Assembly (NCBI GenBank): GCA_003024985.2
Contig: PXIH01S0022597.1
Origin: Euperipatoides rowelli
Taxonomy: Eukaryota > Onychophora > Udeonychophora > Euonychophora > Peripatopsidae
Reading direction: 5' to 3' (one strand)
Length of the DNA: 13,621 nucleotides
Both the position numbers and the translations under genes were made by a program. Positions 7,501 through 13,621 of this stretch are shown in pieces. Below the pieces are notes generated by a model. It saw only the letters and a list, made by a program, of their open reading frames with translations, was not told the DNA's origin and did no database searches. How positions within the stretch are numbered: the first letter of the stretch is position 1; each line of letters starts with the position of its first letter.

Positions 7501-10500
7501 TGATACAACTCTGTTGGAAAAAAACTTTTGGNGCAACAATAGTCTAGATCTATTAACTCTTAACTTGAATTTATGTCCCCTAGTTCTANTATCTTCATTA
7601 AATTTAAAAAAATTATCATAAGGGATATCTACCATTCCATTAATTATTTTGAAAACTTGAATCATATCTCCCCTAAGCCTATGCCTTTCTAAAGAATATA
7701 ACTTTAATGTTTTAAGTCTATCCTCATACGATAATCTACCAATACCTAATATTAGCTTAGTAGCTCTTCTCTGTACTTTCTCTAATAAATCTATATCTTT
7801 CCTATAATATGGAGACCACAATTGAACACAATACTCCAAATGTGGCCTTACCAATGATTTATATAAAGGCAAAATGNCNTCAGAATCTCTACATTCAATA
7901 GTTCTTTTTAACATACCTAGCATTCNATTAGCCTTCTTACATGCTTCGACACACTGTTTACTAGGCTTACAAGATTCATGAATACTAACACCTAAATCCC
8001 TAGCCTCTTCAATCTCAATAATATCATTACCATTCATACTGTATTTAAACTTATTATTATTTCTACCAAAATGAACTAAATACACTTTTTTGCTGAGTGA
8101 ATGAACATACTGTACGTTTTGAGAATTAAATGGTACTATTTAGACCAAAATCTAATAAAAACAGTGAAAACTAATGCTAAAATAATAATGTATCTGATAT
8201 ATAAATAATAATAAAGTTTTTTTTTTTTTATGTGATTTCAGACAAATGACATTTTTTTTTTTTTACTTTCACAGACATTTCAACTTCTTCACGAAGATGG
8301 GTTCTTTGTTGGAGCGTCATCTGGCTTGAATGTAGCGGCGGCAGTCAAAGTTGCTCAAATTATGGGTCCAGGTCATGTCATTGTCACATGCTTGTGCGAC
8401 ACTGGCCATGTAAGTAACTATGGTTTTCCAAATAGAATTGCCTTCAATCTTTGGCTCTGATTTGCACGTATTGTGTGCTTAGGTTAATTTCTGCAAAGTC
8501 TATTGTTATTCCTTATTATTTCAAAGTGTATAGAATGAAAGCTTAAATTATTTTTTATGATTCTGAAGAGTCAAAGATGGAGGCAATGTTTTAACATAGT
8601 TAATTTTCTTAATCGTCATTCATAGCATTAAAAATAAAAAAATACAATGGTATTATTATTATTGAAGATCCACCAGCGTCGAATGCACTTATATTAATGT
8701 TGGAGATACATCAAACGTCAATGGAAGTGCATACTTAAAAAGATAAAATGTTTATTTACAATATAAAAATCACATATTCCAATTAATTTCTGCCCTTTGT
8801 AATTTAATATTTGGTCTTTATCAAGGAACACCTTCCCCAATATCTCAAGAGTCTCTGTTATCAAGGAAAACACCTTCCCCAATGTCTCAAGAGTCTCTCT
8901 TTAAAGAGAGACACTTGAGATATTGGGGAAGGTGTTCCTTGATAAAGCCCAAATATTAAATTACAAAGGGCAGAAATTAATTGGAATATGTGATTTTTAT
9001 ATTGTAAATTAACATTTTATCTTTTTAAGTATGCACTTCCATTGACGTTTGATGTATCTCCAATATTATAATTATTATTATTACATCATCTGGCCATTTA
9101 AAATTAACAAGATATCTTGCACAATAGTTAGTCGACTCTAAATGAATTTCTAGATTAAATTTCCCTGAAATTAGGGCAAAAATGTTTACTATAATTTTTT
9201 TTATTTCAATGTATTTTAATATTAAGACTTTCTATTAAAAAATATGTTATCAAATATATATTAATTTAATAATTGACATCTATTTTTATTGTCGGGTGAA
9301 AGAATTATCAGTTCCCATGACATCTTGACATGTTTTTTCAATATTAAAGCAATTTTTATCTGCAGTACTGTAATAATTAGTTTAGCACAATTGATTGAAA
9401 CACATTAGACTCTATTACACTTTGAAAGAAATGAAATATATTAATGATTTGCACATGTCTAAAACACTTTACACAAAGAGAGAGAACACACACTATTATT
9501 AAATTATATTTTTCTGTGCAACATACCAACTCCTTTTACATGCTCACTCCAGGCACTAGTGAAAAAAATATGGCTAGGTGGCACTACTATACACCTTGAA
9601 AACTTAAAAACATACTTTAATAAAATTTGTAATATTACAAATATTTTTAATTATTAAGATGTTATTTATTTGTAAAGTAGTCTTTAAAATATAAACAGTT
9701 GATTATTTTGAATTTTTATCTTTTTATATTTACAGCGTTATTATAATAGGCTTTTTAATCGAGAATATTTGAAAAGCAAAGGTAAGTTATGAAATTACTC
9801 TTATTATTACTATTACTGCTATTATTATTCATTAATATTTTTATAATGATGTAGATTATTATTATTATTATATACCAAAATAATCTGTCTGAAAGTGCTC
9901 TAAAGCACATACTGTATTTAATTTTATTTTGAGTGCTATTGTTCAGTAAATGCATATTTGATCTTAAATTAATGCTATATTAATGTGATTCAATTTATAA
10001 CCAAGATGGCACTTGTCTCTTGAATTGCTGATTTTATATTAATATTTATGCGATGTAATCATGTTTGTTTTTTTTAAATAATTTTCAATTTCTAAAAATA
10101 TTGCTTGTTGCGAGTAGCTAAAGTTCCTATTAAAAAAGTTTTTGAGAATCCCCCCCACCATTTTTTAATTTTATGTCTAACCTTGATAAGTTTTATAATT
10201 TATAATAGCTGAAAAATATCATCTCAAAATTCTGTTTGATAAATGAAAATAAACAAAATACAAACTACCTGTTTCTGGCTTTATAAACAAAAAAAAAAAA
10301 AGTGGTGATTACGTATTGTCCTAGATAACAATTCTACTGATAAGCCTTAATGGTGATTTATGTTTTATTTATCTAAACAATATCTATAGAAATTTAAATA
10401 TACACTATTTGCTGAATGAAATATGTATCTCCTCAGATTATTATTTTGGACTAAATCATTTAACTGCAATATTATTTACTATTATTTTATTAACAAAGAG

Positions 10501-12311
10501 AAGATTTCATAAACAATGATATTTGCTGAGCTAACGATCTACTGCCTAAAACAGTTGGGAATACAAACTGTGGAAATCCTTTGCAAAATACCATTTTCAA
10601 AATATTAATGAACTATTATTAGAACTAAATTTTTTATATTTTCTTCTAATATTTTATCCTAGAAAACATTTAAACTCATATAATAATATAGCATATACTC
10701 GTTTTTGATTCAATACTCGAAATTTTCGATTATTTTAGAAAAATTAATGAGTGAGTATGAGCAGGATCCAAATTCGAACTCACTCGATATTTTCGAGTAT
10801 CGCACACCCATATTTAAGAACTATATTTATTTAACAATAATCCCGAACCTAAAACAAAATGTGTTGGTAGGCTGGTCATTATTGCTAATAAAGCAGTGGA
10901 ATTAAAAAAATTATGTTATTCTGTTAAAGTTGACAAGCTTTTTGGGAATGTCGTTGCTTCTGAACTACGCAAACTTGATAATGAACAGCAGAAAGTAATT
11001 AAATTTAACACATTTGCATACTTTAAAAAAAAAAAGTTATTCTGACTGGCTGTTATAGAATCACCAATGTTTAAAAAAAAGGAAAACAGGTTTGGCTAAT
11101 AGGCTAACCTTTAAAAAACAAAATTCTAAAACCTGCATTTATTGATCGAAGCATTTTTGGTGAAGTGTTGGAGTGCACATATTGTTATTGATCCTGCATT
11201 AAAAAAAAAGTTTTTTTAAACTCTATAGTGCCAAGGTTTACTTTCTTGCTAAATATTGGTGCTGCAAAATTTGCACCTTAGAATAAGTTAATCATCCTTG
11301 GTGTGTGTTATAGGAGAGAACATATTGATGAAAAAAGAATCCACTAAAAACTTATAACGCATTGATTCAACAATTTAGTGCGGGAATATTTTTTTTTGGT
11401 CACGATTTAGACTGTACGGTACAGCTAATTCTTTTCTATTTATCAGTCTTTCTTATTTACATACATTTTTAGAGCACAGAAAAAGAGGAAATCATATCTT
11501 AATCGGAATATGATCGTGTTCCGAAGCCTGTAACAGCGCCATCTGACAGGTTTCGCAGGAACTTTTTTTCTTTTTGATCACTGTGATATAACGGACTTAA
11601 AAGATCGGCACGGGAATTATTTTTAGAAACTCTAAGTGTTGTTTTCTCTTACATAAAAAGGGCTTAAACAAAAAAAATGGTTGATGCCCGTATAACAGGC
11701 TTAAAAGATCGGCGCGGGAACTAATTTTAGAAACTTTAAGTGGTGCTTACTTTTACATAAAAAGGGCTTAAACAAAAAAATGGTTGATGCCCGTGTAATG
11801 GGCTTAAAAGATCAGTGCGGGAACTATTTTTAGAAACTCTAAGTGTTGTTTTCTCTTACATAAAAAGTCCTTAAACAAAAAAATGGTTGATGCCCGTGTA
11901 ACGGGCTTCTTCGCTAGTATTTATTAATTGGAATATTTCTGGATTCGACTTTAATTAAGCACTGACTTTCTTCTTCAATCCTCCTCAGCATATTTTTGAA
12001 AAATAATGATGATGGACCATTCGCTTAAGAAAAATAGGGAGCTAGACCCTACTTACCCGTGAACTTTAGGGTTGGTTGTGACCCTGACAACATGTTTACA
12101 ATCATTAAATTACAAGACATTTAAAAAACTGTGTGTTTCATAGCAAAATGTCACTTAGTTACAGTATATCCTTGTTAGTTTGTAACTATTATTAATAATC
12201 ACTTTAATTAGACATCTGCGCTAATTTTCCTTGATTTATGCATTCAATTCTTTCTTTAATACAGGTCTCCTTGATGTTCTTCCAGAATACTATCAGGCCT
12301 TTCTACATTAG
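4420..12311 (+). CDS. Cysteine synthase / beta-substituted alanine synthase, C-terminal part, 4 exons
   Basis: Joining 4420-4578, 8275-8409, 9736-9781 and 12265-12311 gives 128 in-frame residues ending in TAG. The product belongs to the fold-type II PLP enzymes of the CysK family, which in known members make cysteine from O-acetylserine and sulfide, or beta-cyanoalanine in some animal members. Family motifs in order are GSVLYNYFKHG, TSITEGIGQGRV, the cofactor-contacting GASSG loop, LCDTGHRYYNRLFN and YLKSKGL. Family members are usually 300-350 residues, so about the last 40 percent is here; the N-terminal half with the catalytic lysine lies upstream of the window or in an exon I could not find. 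All introns are GT/AG (3696, 1326 and 2483 nt) and are rich in mobile elements. The closest resemblance, from memory of family motifs, is to bacterial and fungal cysteine synthases rather than vertebrate CBS. The family call is secure; the exact substrate is not. Confidence 0.9.
4585..5140 (+). other. 5' part of intron after exon A
   Basis: AT-rich sequence with no recognised gene or repeat, up to the LINE fragment at 5141. Confidence 0.55.
5141..5572 (+). mobile_element. 5'-truncated CR1/Rex-like LINE, 3' end, + strand
   Basis: The frame ending ESFKHRLDDFMHGLGIV with TAG at 5226-5228 matches the last residues of the reverse-transcriptase ORF found at 7402-8085 on the other strand. Its 3' UTR (5229-5572) aligns with that copy through landmarks such as GGGGAGTTTATTAAGG, TCCCCAAGATTCAATAGCCT and CCGGCATATTTGTAT. 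Only the last 20 or so codons remain, as expected for incomplete target-primed reverse transcription. At the 5' junction a 15-bp segment (TCTAAGTCAGTTGAA) is present twice, at 5141-5155 and 5163-5177. Four single unresolved bases lie in this copy. Confidence 0.85.
5573..6399. other. Intronic sequence between LINE fragments
   Basis: No confident gene. A slightly GC-richer stretch at 5645-5760, starting with CATCATCATCATCG, looks like part of a dispersed repeat that I cannot name. TGCATGTGCA at 5936-5945 and TGCACATGCA at 5965-5974 form a 10-bp inverted repeat. A short imperfect direct repeat (ATCCGGCAGCAGAGCA, then ATCCAACAGCGGAGCA) lies near 6120-6157. Confidence 0.45.
6403..6890 (+). mobile_element. 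Decayed LINE reverse-transcriptase C-terminal fragment
   Basis: The + frame reads PRIDYCNDVCV, a stretch like LSYVDRIAILRNCGL, then RKMRGDLIYTYKKV and FISNKVVSTWNSLDVAVVS. The order matches the tail of CR1/Rex-type ORF2 proteins, including the better copy at 7402-8085: SYEDRL, RGDMIQVFK, FFSNRVVSFWNGLPE. A TAA at 6806-6808 breaks the frame, and the same frame continues with NVLDSFLFDN, so the element is inactive here. It begins right after three unresolved bases (6400-6402), so its true 5' edge is unclear. It is more diverged than the other two LINE pieces and has no matching 3' UTR. Confidence 0.75.
6891..7043. other. Short spacer between LINE fragments
   Basis: AT-rich, no recognised feature. 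It ends at the 3' terminus of the minus-strand LINE. Confidence 0.5.
7044..8092 (-). mobile_element. 5'-truncated CR1/Rex-like LINE, minus strand
   Basis: Read on the minus strand, the copy starts inside the reverse-transcriptase ORF near 8092, has an open frame to TAG at 7402-7404, and ends with about 350 bp of 3' UTR that matches the + copy at 5229-5572. The 3' tip carries a doubled ATTTGT-type hexamer (ACAAATACAAAT at 7045-7056 on the + strand), as seen in CR1/L2-like tails. The 3' UTR similarity to the other copy makes an inverted pair within the same intron. Eight unresolved bases fall inside it. Confidence 0.87.
7402..8085 (-). CDS. LINE ORF2 reverse transcriptase, C-terminal region (partial)
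   Basis: About 227 uninterrupted codons on the minus strand. Segments in order are MNGNDIIEIEEARDLGVSI near residue 18, KANxMLGMLKRT near 51, ILPLYKSLVRPHLEYCVQLW near 71, the basic LLEKVQRRATKLI near 99, LSYEDRL near 118, RLRGDMIQVFKIINGM near 136 and FFSNRVVSFWNGLPERVVES near 188. This is the thumb and post-RT region of CR1/Rex/Jockey-superfamily retrotransposons. The catalytic FADD-type motif and the endonuclease domain lie N-terminal to the truncation, so this copy cannot encode a working enzyme. The first codon of the open frame here is GTG and is not a real start: the frame is open further upstream for some codons. Several unknown residues come from unresolved bases. Confidence 0.88.
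   Translation of the reverse strand: MYLVHFGRNNNKFKYSMNGNDIIEIEEARDLGVSIHESCKPSKQCVEACKKANXMLGMLKRTIECRDSXXILPLYKSLVRPHLEYCVQLWSPYYRKDIDLLEKVQRRATKLILGIGRLSYEDRLKTLKLYSLERHRLRGDMIQVFKIINGMVDIPYDNFFKFNEDXRTRGHKFKLRVNRSRLLLXQKFFSNRVVSFWNGLPERVVESKSFKSFKHKLDDFMDDLNIV
8093..8274 (+). other. 3' end of intron before exon B, with two possible acceptors
   Basis: Two AGs follow pyrimidine-rich tracts: GATTTCAG ending at 8241 and CTTTCACAG ending at 8274. Both keep the same frame; the upstream one would add 11 codons without a stop. The downstream site gives the family-like sequence and has the longer T tract. Confidence 0.6.
8275..8409 (+). CDS. Cysteine synthase-like exon B
   Basis: This exon of 135 nt (45 codons, phase 0 at both ends) lies between the acceptor CTTTCACAG and the donor GTAAGT. 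It encodes TFQLLHEDGFFVGASSG, then LNVAAAVKVAQIMGPGH, then VIVTCLCDTGH. The GASSG loop aligns with the GISSG segment of Salmonella CysK, whose serine contacts the PLP pyridine nitrogen; that role is established for the family and inferred here. An upstream in-frame AG at 8240-8241 could extend the exon by 11 codons. Confidence 0.9.
8410..8690 (+). other. 5' part of intron after exon B
   Basis: AT-rich, no gene seen. It ends with a short ATT microsatellite (8651-8663) and about 30 bp that have no partner in the hairpin which follows. Confidence 0.5.
8691..9072. mobile_element. Long near-perfect hairpin (foldback/MITE-like element)
   Basis: Bases 8691-8856 pair with 8907-9072 without gaps and with few mismatches, giving a stem of about 166 bp. 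Inside the left arm a 40-42-bp segment is doubled (8818-8857 and 8858-8899, each with ATCAAGGAA and CACCTTCCCCAAT). The right arm can therefore pair with either copy. The centre contains a perfect 20-bp palindrome at 8893-8912. There is no coding frame. The right edge adjoins an ATT repeat, and a similar ATT repeat lies at 8651-8663, so the element may sit in a microsatellite; no target duplication can be assigned. It lies in an intron, so it would be transcribed with the gene. Confidence 0.85.
9073..9735 (+). other. Intronic AT-rich sequence before exon C
   Basis: No coding frame or repeat is recognised, apart from the ATT-rich start. It ends in TTTTTATATTTACAG, the acceptor of exon C. Confidence 0.55.
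9736..9781 (+). CDS. Cysteine synthase-like exon C
   Basis: This short exon of 46 nt follows the acceptor ATTTACAG and ends with a lone G before GTAAGT, so it leaves in phase 1. It encodes RYYNRLFNREYLKSK. The pattern CD-S/T-G-x-RY-x3-LFN-x-E-F/Y-L-x-SKG is the conserved tail of CysK-type enzymes and continues directly from CLCDTGH in the previous exon. Confidence 0.88.
9782..10704 (+). other. 5' part of intron after exon C
   Basis: It begins with the donor GTAAGT, then ATT/TTA microsatellite-like sequence (about 9799-9880), then AT-rich sequence with a C run at 10150-10157. No gene is recognised; the short minus-strand frame at 9755-9955 translates this microsatellite into Ile/Asn/Ser runs. 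Confidence 0.55.
10713..10810. repeat. Palindromic block with hAT-end-like border
   Basis: ATACTCGAAATTTTCGA at 10713-10729 is an imperfect inverted repeat of 10784-10800. A second inverted repeat, GAGTGAGT (10749-10756) with ACTCACTC (10778-10785), is nested in it around a GGATCC. Read on the minus strand, the block opens with GGGTGTGCGATACTCGA. This resembles the GGGTGTGC-type ends I associate with hAT elements; that is from memory and no matching partner end is seen. Confidence 0.4.
10818..11045 (+). pseudogene. Remnant resembling a BESS-like C-terminal region of transposon-associated proteins
   Basis: An open frame of 75 codons on the + strand ends in TGA at 11043-11045. It includes VGRLVIIANKAVELKKL and KLFGNVVASELRKLDNEQQK. 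The pattern FG-x-x-VA-x-x-L-R/K-x-L-x-x-x-Q resembles the short helical BESS-type tail found in arthropod regulators and in proteins of domesticated or active DNA transposons. No start codon, splice signals or upstream domain were found, and the end is a lysine run from an A tract. It is best treated as a fragment of a decayed element; the domain call is by eye only. Confidence 0.35.
11046..11595. other. AT-rich intronic sequence, possibly the 5' part of the Helitron-like element
   Basis: No intact gene. The right part (about 11520-11595) contains CAGCGCCATCTGACAGG and a degenerate relative of the tandem unit that follows (TTTCGCAGGAAC, then GATATAACGGACTT). It may therefore belong to the same element, but I could not place a 5' terminus. 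Confidence 0.4.
11596..11917 (+). mobile_element. Helitron-type non-autonomous element, 3' end with three tandem units
   Basis: Three units begin CTTAAAAGATC at 11596, 11700 and 11803, with period 103-104 bp. Each contains TAGAAAC, CTTACATAAAAAG or a near form, and TGGTTGATGCCCGT. Each unit ends in a short hairpin: GCCCGTATAACAGGC (11686-11700), GCCCGTGTAATGGGC (11789-11803) and GCCCGTGTAACGGGC (11892-11906). Only the last is a perfect stem and only it is followed by TTCTTCG and CTAG then T. A hairpin shortly before a CTRR terminus with T after it is the 3' signature of Helitrons. There is no Rep/helicase frame. Where the 5' end lies is unknown. Confidence 0.65.
11892..11917 (+). other. Helitron-like 3' terminal hairpin and CTAG end
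   Basis: A 6-bp perfect stem GCCCGT/ACGGGC with a GTA loop, 7 nt spacer TTCTTCG, then CTAG at 11914-11917, followed by T. The stem resembles a bacterial terminator but is in an animal intron and sits at the end of a repeat array, so the Helitron reading fits better. Confidence 0.65.
11918..12264 (+). other. 3' end of intron before the terminal exon
   Basis: AT-rich with a moderately GC-richer patch at 12040-12090. No gene is seen. It ends in TTCTTTCTTTAATACAG, a good pyrimidine tract and acceptor. Confidence 0.55.
12265..12311 (+). CDS. Cysteine synthase-like terminal exon with stop
   Basis: This terminal coding exon of 47 nt follows the acceptor TTTAATACAG. The first two bases complete the Gly codon begun at 9781, and the exon reads GLLDVLPEYYQAFLH then TAG. 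The SKGL junction fits the family tail. The last dozen residues are an extension that I do not recognise as conserved. The phase-1 join is the only join of these two exons that keeps the family sequence. Confidence 0.85.
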
Positions 12312-12480
12312 CTTACGAGAAGGAACATTTATATATAGGGTGGAAACAAAATGTATGCCAGTCATCATCCATTTGATGTTTGCATTGCTTATTTATTATG
12401 TGACTAAAAAAGTAACATAAAGACAAGCTTAATCATGTGATTCAAATAAATATAAAGCTCCTTTTATGTTGAAGTTAAAA
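12312..12480 (+). other. 3' UTR of the cysteine synthase-like gene
   Basis: Non-coding sequence between the TAG and an A-rich run starting near 12477. It contains a canonical AATAAA, so transcript cleavage most likely falls about 12460-12480. A second frame stays open through part of this stretch, but it has no family similarity and I treat it as chance. Confidence 0.6.
12445..12450 (+). promoter_or_regulatory. Poly(A) signal AATAAA
   Basis: First AATAAA after the stop codon, 134 nt downstream of it, in the context TTCAAATAAATATAAAGC. In this AT-rich sequence AATAAA is also common by chance, so its position after the terminal exon is the main support. Confidence 0.6.
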
Positions 12481-12963
12481 AAAAAAAAACTTTTAGTACA
12501 AAATACAATTTATAAACCAAAACTATTTTTTTTAAATCCTAATTTGAGGCATGGTTACATTTTGGTATAATTGGCCCATTCTACAGGCTAGATTGAATCC
12601 TTACTTGTGGGAAATTGCAGGTATTCATTATCATTTAATTATATGATAAGTTGCTATAAGTTGTCATATATAAATAATTTATGGTTTCCAGTGCTAATTA
12701 TGTGAGATACTGTACATCATTAGTGGATGACTCGTTTTCATACACCAATTAGTTAAGATCTGGTGTGTATGTTGGCCATACCTTTTTGAAAGGTGTGATC
12801 ATTTTTTAAACAAAAATGAACATTTTTTTAAAAAAAATGCATACATTTTTCATTAGAAATTGTGAAAATTTACTGTATATAGTGATAAATTTGTAAATGT
12901 AAATTTTATCAAAAATAGTTTAAATACAGTATATACTGTACATGTATATAAATCTTCAGGAAT
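12481..12963. other. Downstream flanking sequence
   Basis: AT-rich with no gene. It contains a perfect 16-bp palindrome TACAGTATATACTGTA (12925-12940) and a weak inverted repeat at 12739-12771 (TACACCA and TGGTGTGTA). Confidence 0.5.
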
Positions 12964-13483
12964 TTGTACATAGAAAGTATTGCAATCTTTATAATGTCTT
13001 GAAATCTTTCTTGATAATTTGGTGACAAACTTATTAGAATAAGTACCACAATGTTTAAATAATTAGCTGAGCCAGGTTTAAAACCAGGAGATTTTTAATG
13101 TTAAAAAAACACAAGAAGACTTTTTAACTTTAGGAAAATTGTAGTGGAGTCTTAATAAAAACATCTAATTTTTTTTTATTCGCATAAGAAAGAGGACAAA
13201 AATTGGGAAGTAATAATAAATATAGATTATAATTTTTGATTTGTACATAGAAAATATTGCAATCTTTATAATGTTATTAAATTTTTTTTGATAATGTGAT
13301 GAGCAATATATTATGATAAGTACCATAACGTTTAAATCATGGGCCGAGCCAGGTTTAAAATCAGGGTTTTTTTTTTAATATTTTTTTAAAAAAAAAAGGA
13401 CTTTACCTTTAGGCAAAATTGTAGTGGAGACAAAATATTTATTTATCCAAAAAAGAAAGAGGACAAAAATTGGGAAGTAATAA
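12964..13483 (+). repeat. Direct repeat, two copies of about 245 bp
   Basis: Copy 1 (12964-13214) and copy 2 (13241-13483) share, in order, TTGTACATAGAAA, ATTGCAATCTTTATAATG, TAAGTACCA, GAGCCAGGTTTAAAA, AAAATTGTAGTGGAG and GAAAGAGGACAAAAATTGGG. They differ by base changes and in A/T run lengths and are separated by about 26 bp. No frame is conserved. It is either a decayed tandem duplication or two units of a satellite-like repeat. Confidence 0.8.
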
Positions 13484-13621
13484 ATTGCCCCTGTTTTGCA
13501 AAAAGGGACTGACATTTTAGCCAAAAATGAGTTAAATGCATGAAACGGTTTCTATGATGGTCCTCTATGATACACAAAAAAGAGAGACTGTTTAGAAGAT
13601 AGAAAGGGGTCCACAGAAACA
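13484..13621. other. Right edge of window
   Basis: No gene or repeat recognised. Confidence 0.5.

Noticed and set aside
9755-9955. 66-codon minus-strand frame
   Set aside because: It is the translation of ATT/TTA microsatellite sequence (Ile, Asn and Ser runs) and overlaps exon C on the other strand.
11596-11905. CRISPR array
   Set aside because: The repeated units are contiguous 103-bp tandem copies with no unique spacers.
11892-11906. Bacterial-style intrinsic terminator
   Set aside because: The GC stem has no following T run, repeats at 103-bp intervals, and lies in an animal intron; a Helitron 3' hairpin fits better.
12238-12420. 60-codon + frame across the terminal exon
   Set aside because: It is in a different frame from the spliced reading; the phase-1 join from 9781 gives the family sequence and an early stop.
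1-13621. tRNA or rRNA genes
   Set aside because: I found no T-arm-like GGTTCRANYCC with a matching acceptor stem and no rRNA-like conserved segments by eye.

Overview
This is a strongly AT-rich window from an intron-bearing animal genome, probably an invertebrate. The evidence is a split gene with GT/AG introns of 1.3 to 3.7 kb, and CR1/Rex-like LINEs, piggyBac-like, foldback and Helitron-type elements. There are no bacterial operons, no Shine-Dalgarno-led ORFs and no rRNA or tRNA gene that I can see. The species cannot be named from the sequence.

The one clear host gene is on the + strand. Four exons (4420-4578, 8275-8409, 9736-9781, 12265-12311) join in frame to give the C-terminal 128 residues of a PLP-dependent cysteine synthase / beta-substituted alanine synthase, with a stop at 12309-12311 and a poly(A) signal at 12445. 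The earlier exons, including the one with the PLP-binding lysine, are not in the window. Positions 1-4419 are therefore most likely intron of the same gene, and everything after about 12480 is downstream flank.

Layout: 1-2246 is AT-rich sequence holding a perfect 23-bp hairpin and a GC-richer block with repeated ETS/YY1-like motifs. 2247-3331 is a nested transposon: a foldback element whose left arm was split at a TTAA by a piggyBac-like MITE. The loop of this foldback carries a diverged 33-bp copy of the end of exon 4420-4578 together with its splice donor. 3952-4140 (minus strand) is a possible small membrane-protein exon. The intron at 4579-8274 holds three LINE 3' fragments, two of one family in opposite orientation plus a more decayed relative. 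The intron at 8410-9735 holds a long near-perfect hairpin (8691-9072). The intron at 9782-12264 holds decayed transposase-like sequence and a Helitron-type 3' end built from three 103-bp tandem units. Downstream, 12964-13483 is two copies of a 240-250-bp direct repeat.

The most notable signal is the exon fragment inside the foldback loop. It looks like a DNA-level capture of a host exon/intron boundary by a non-autonomous element in the same gene, followed by a second transposon landing in that element.
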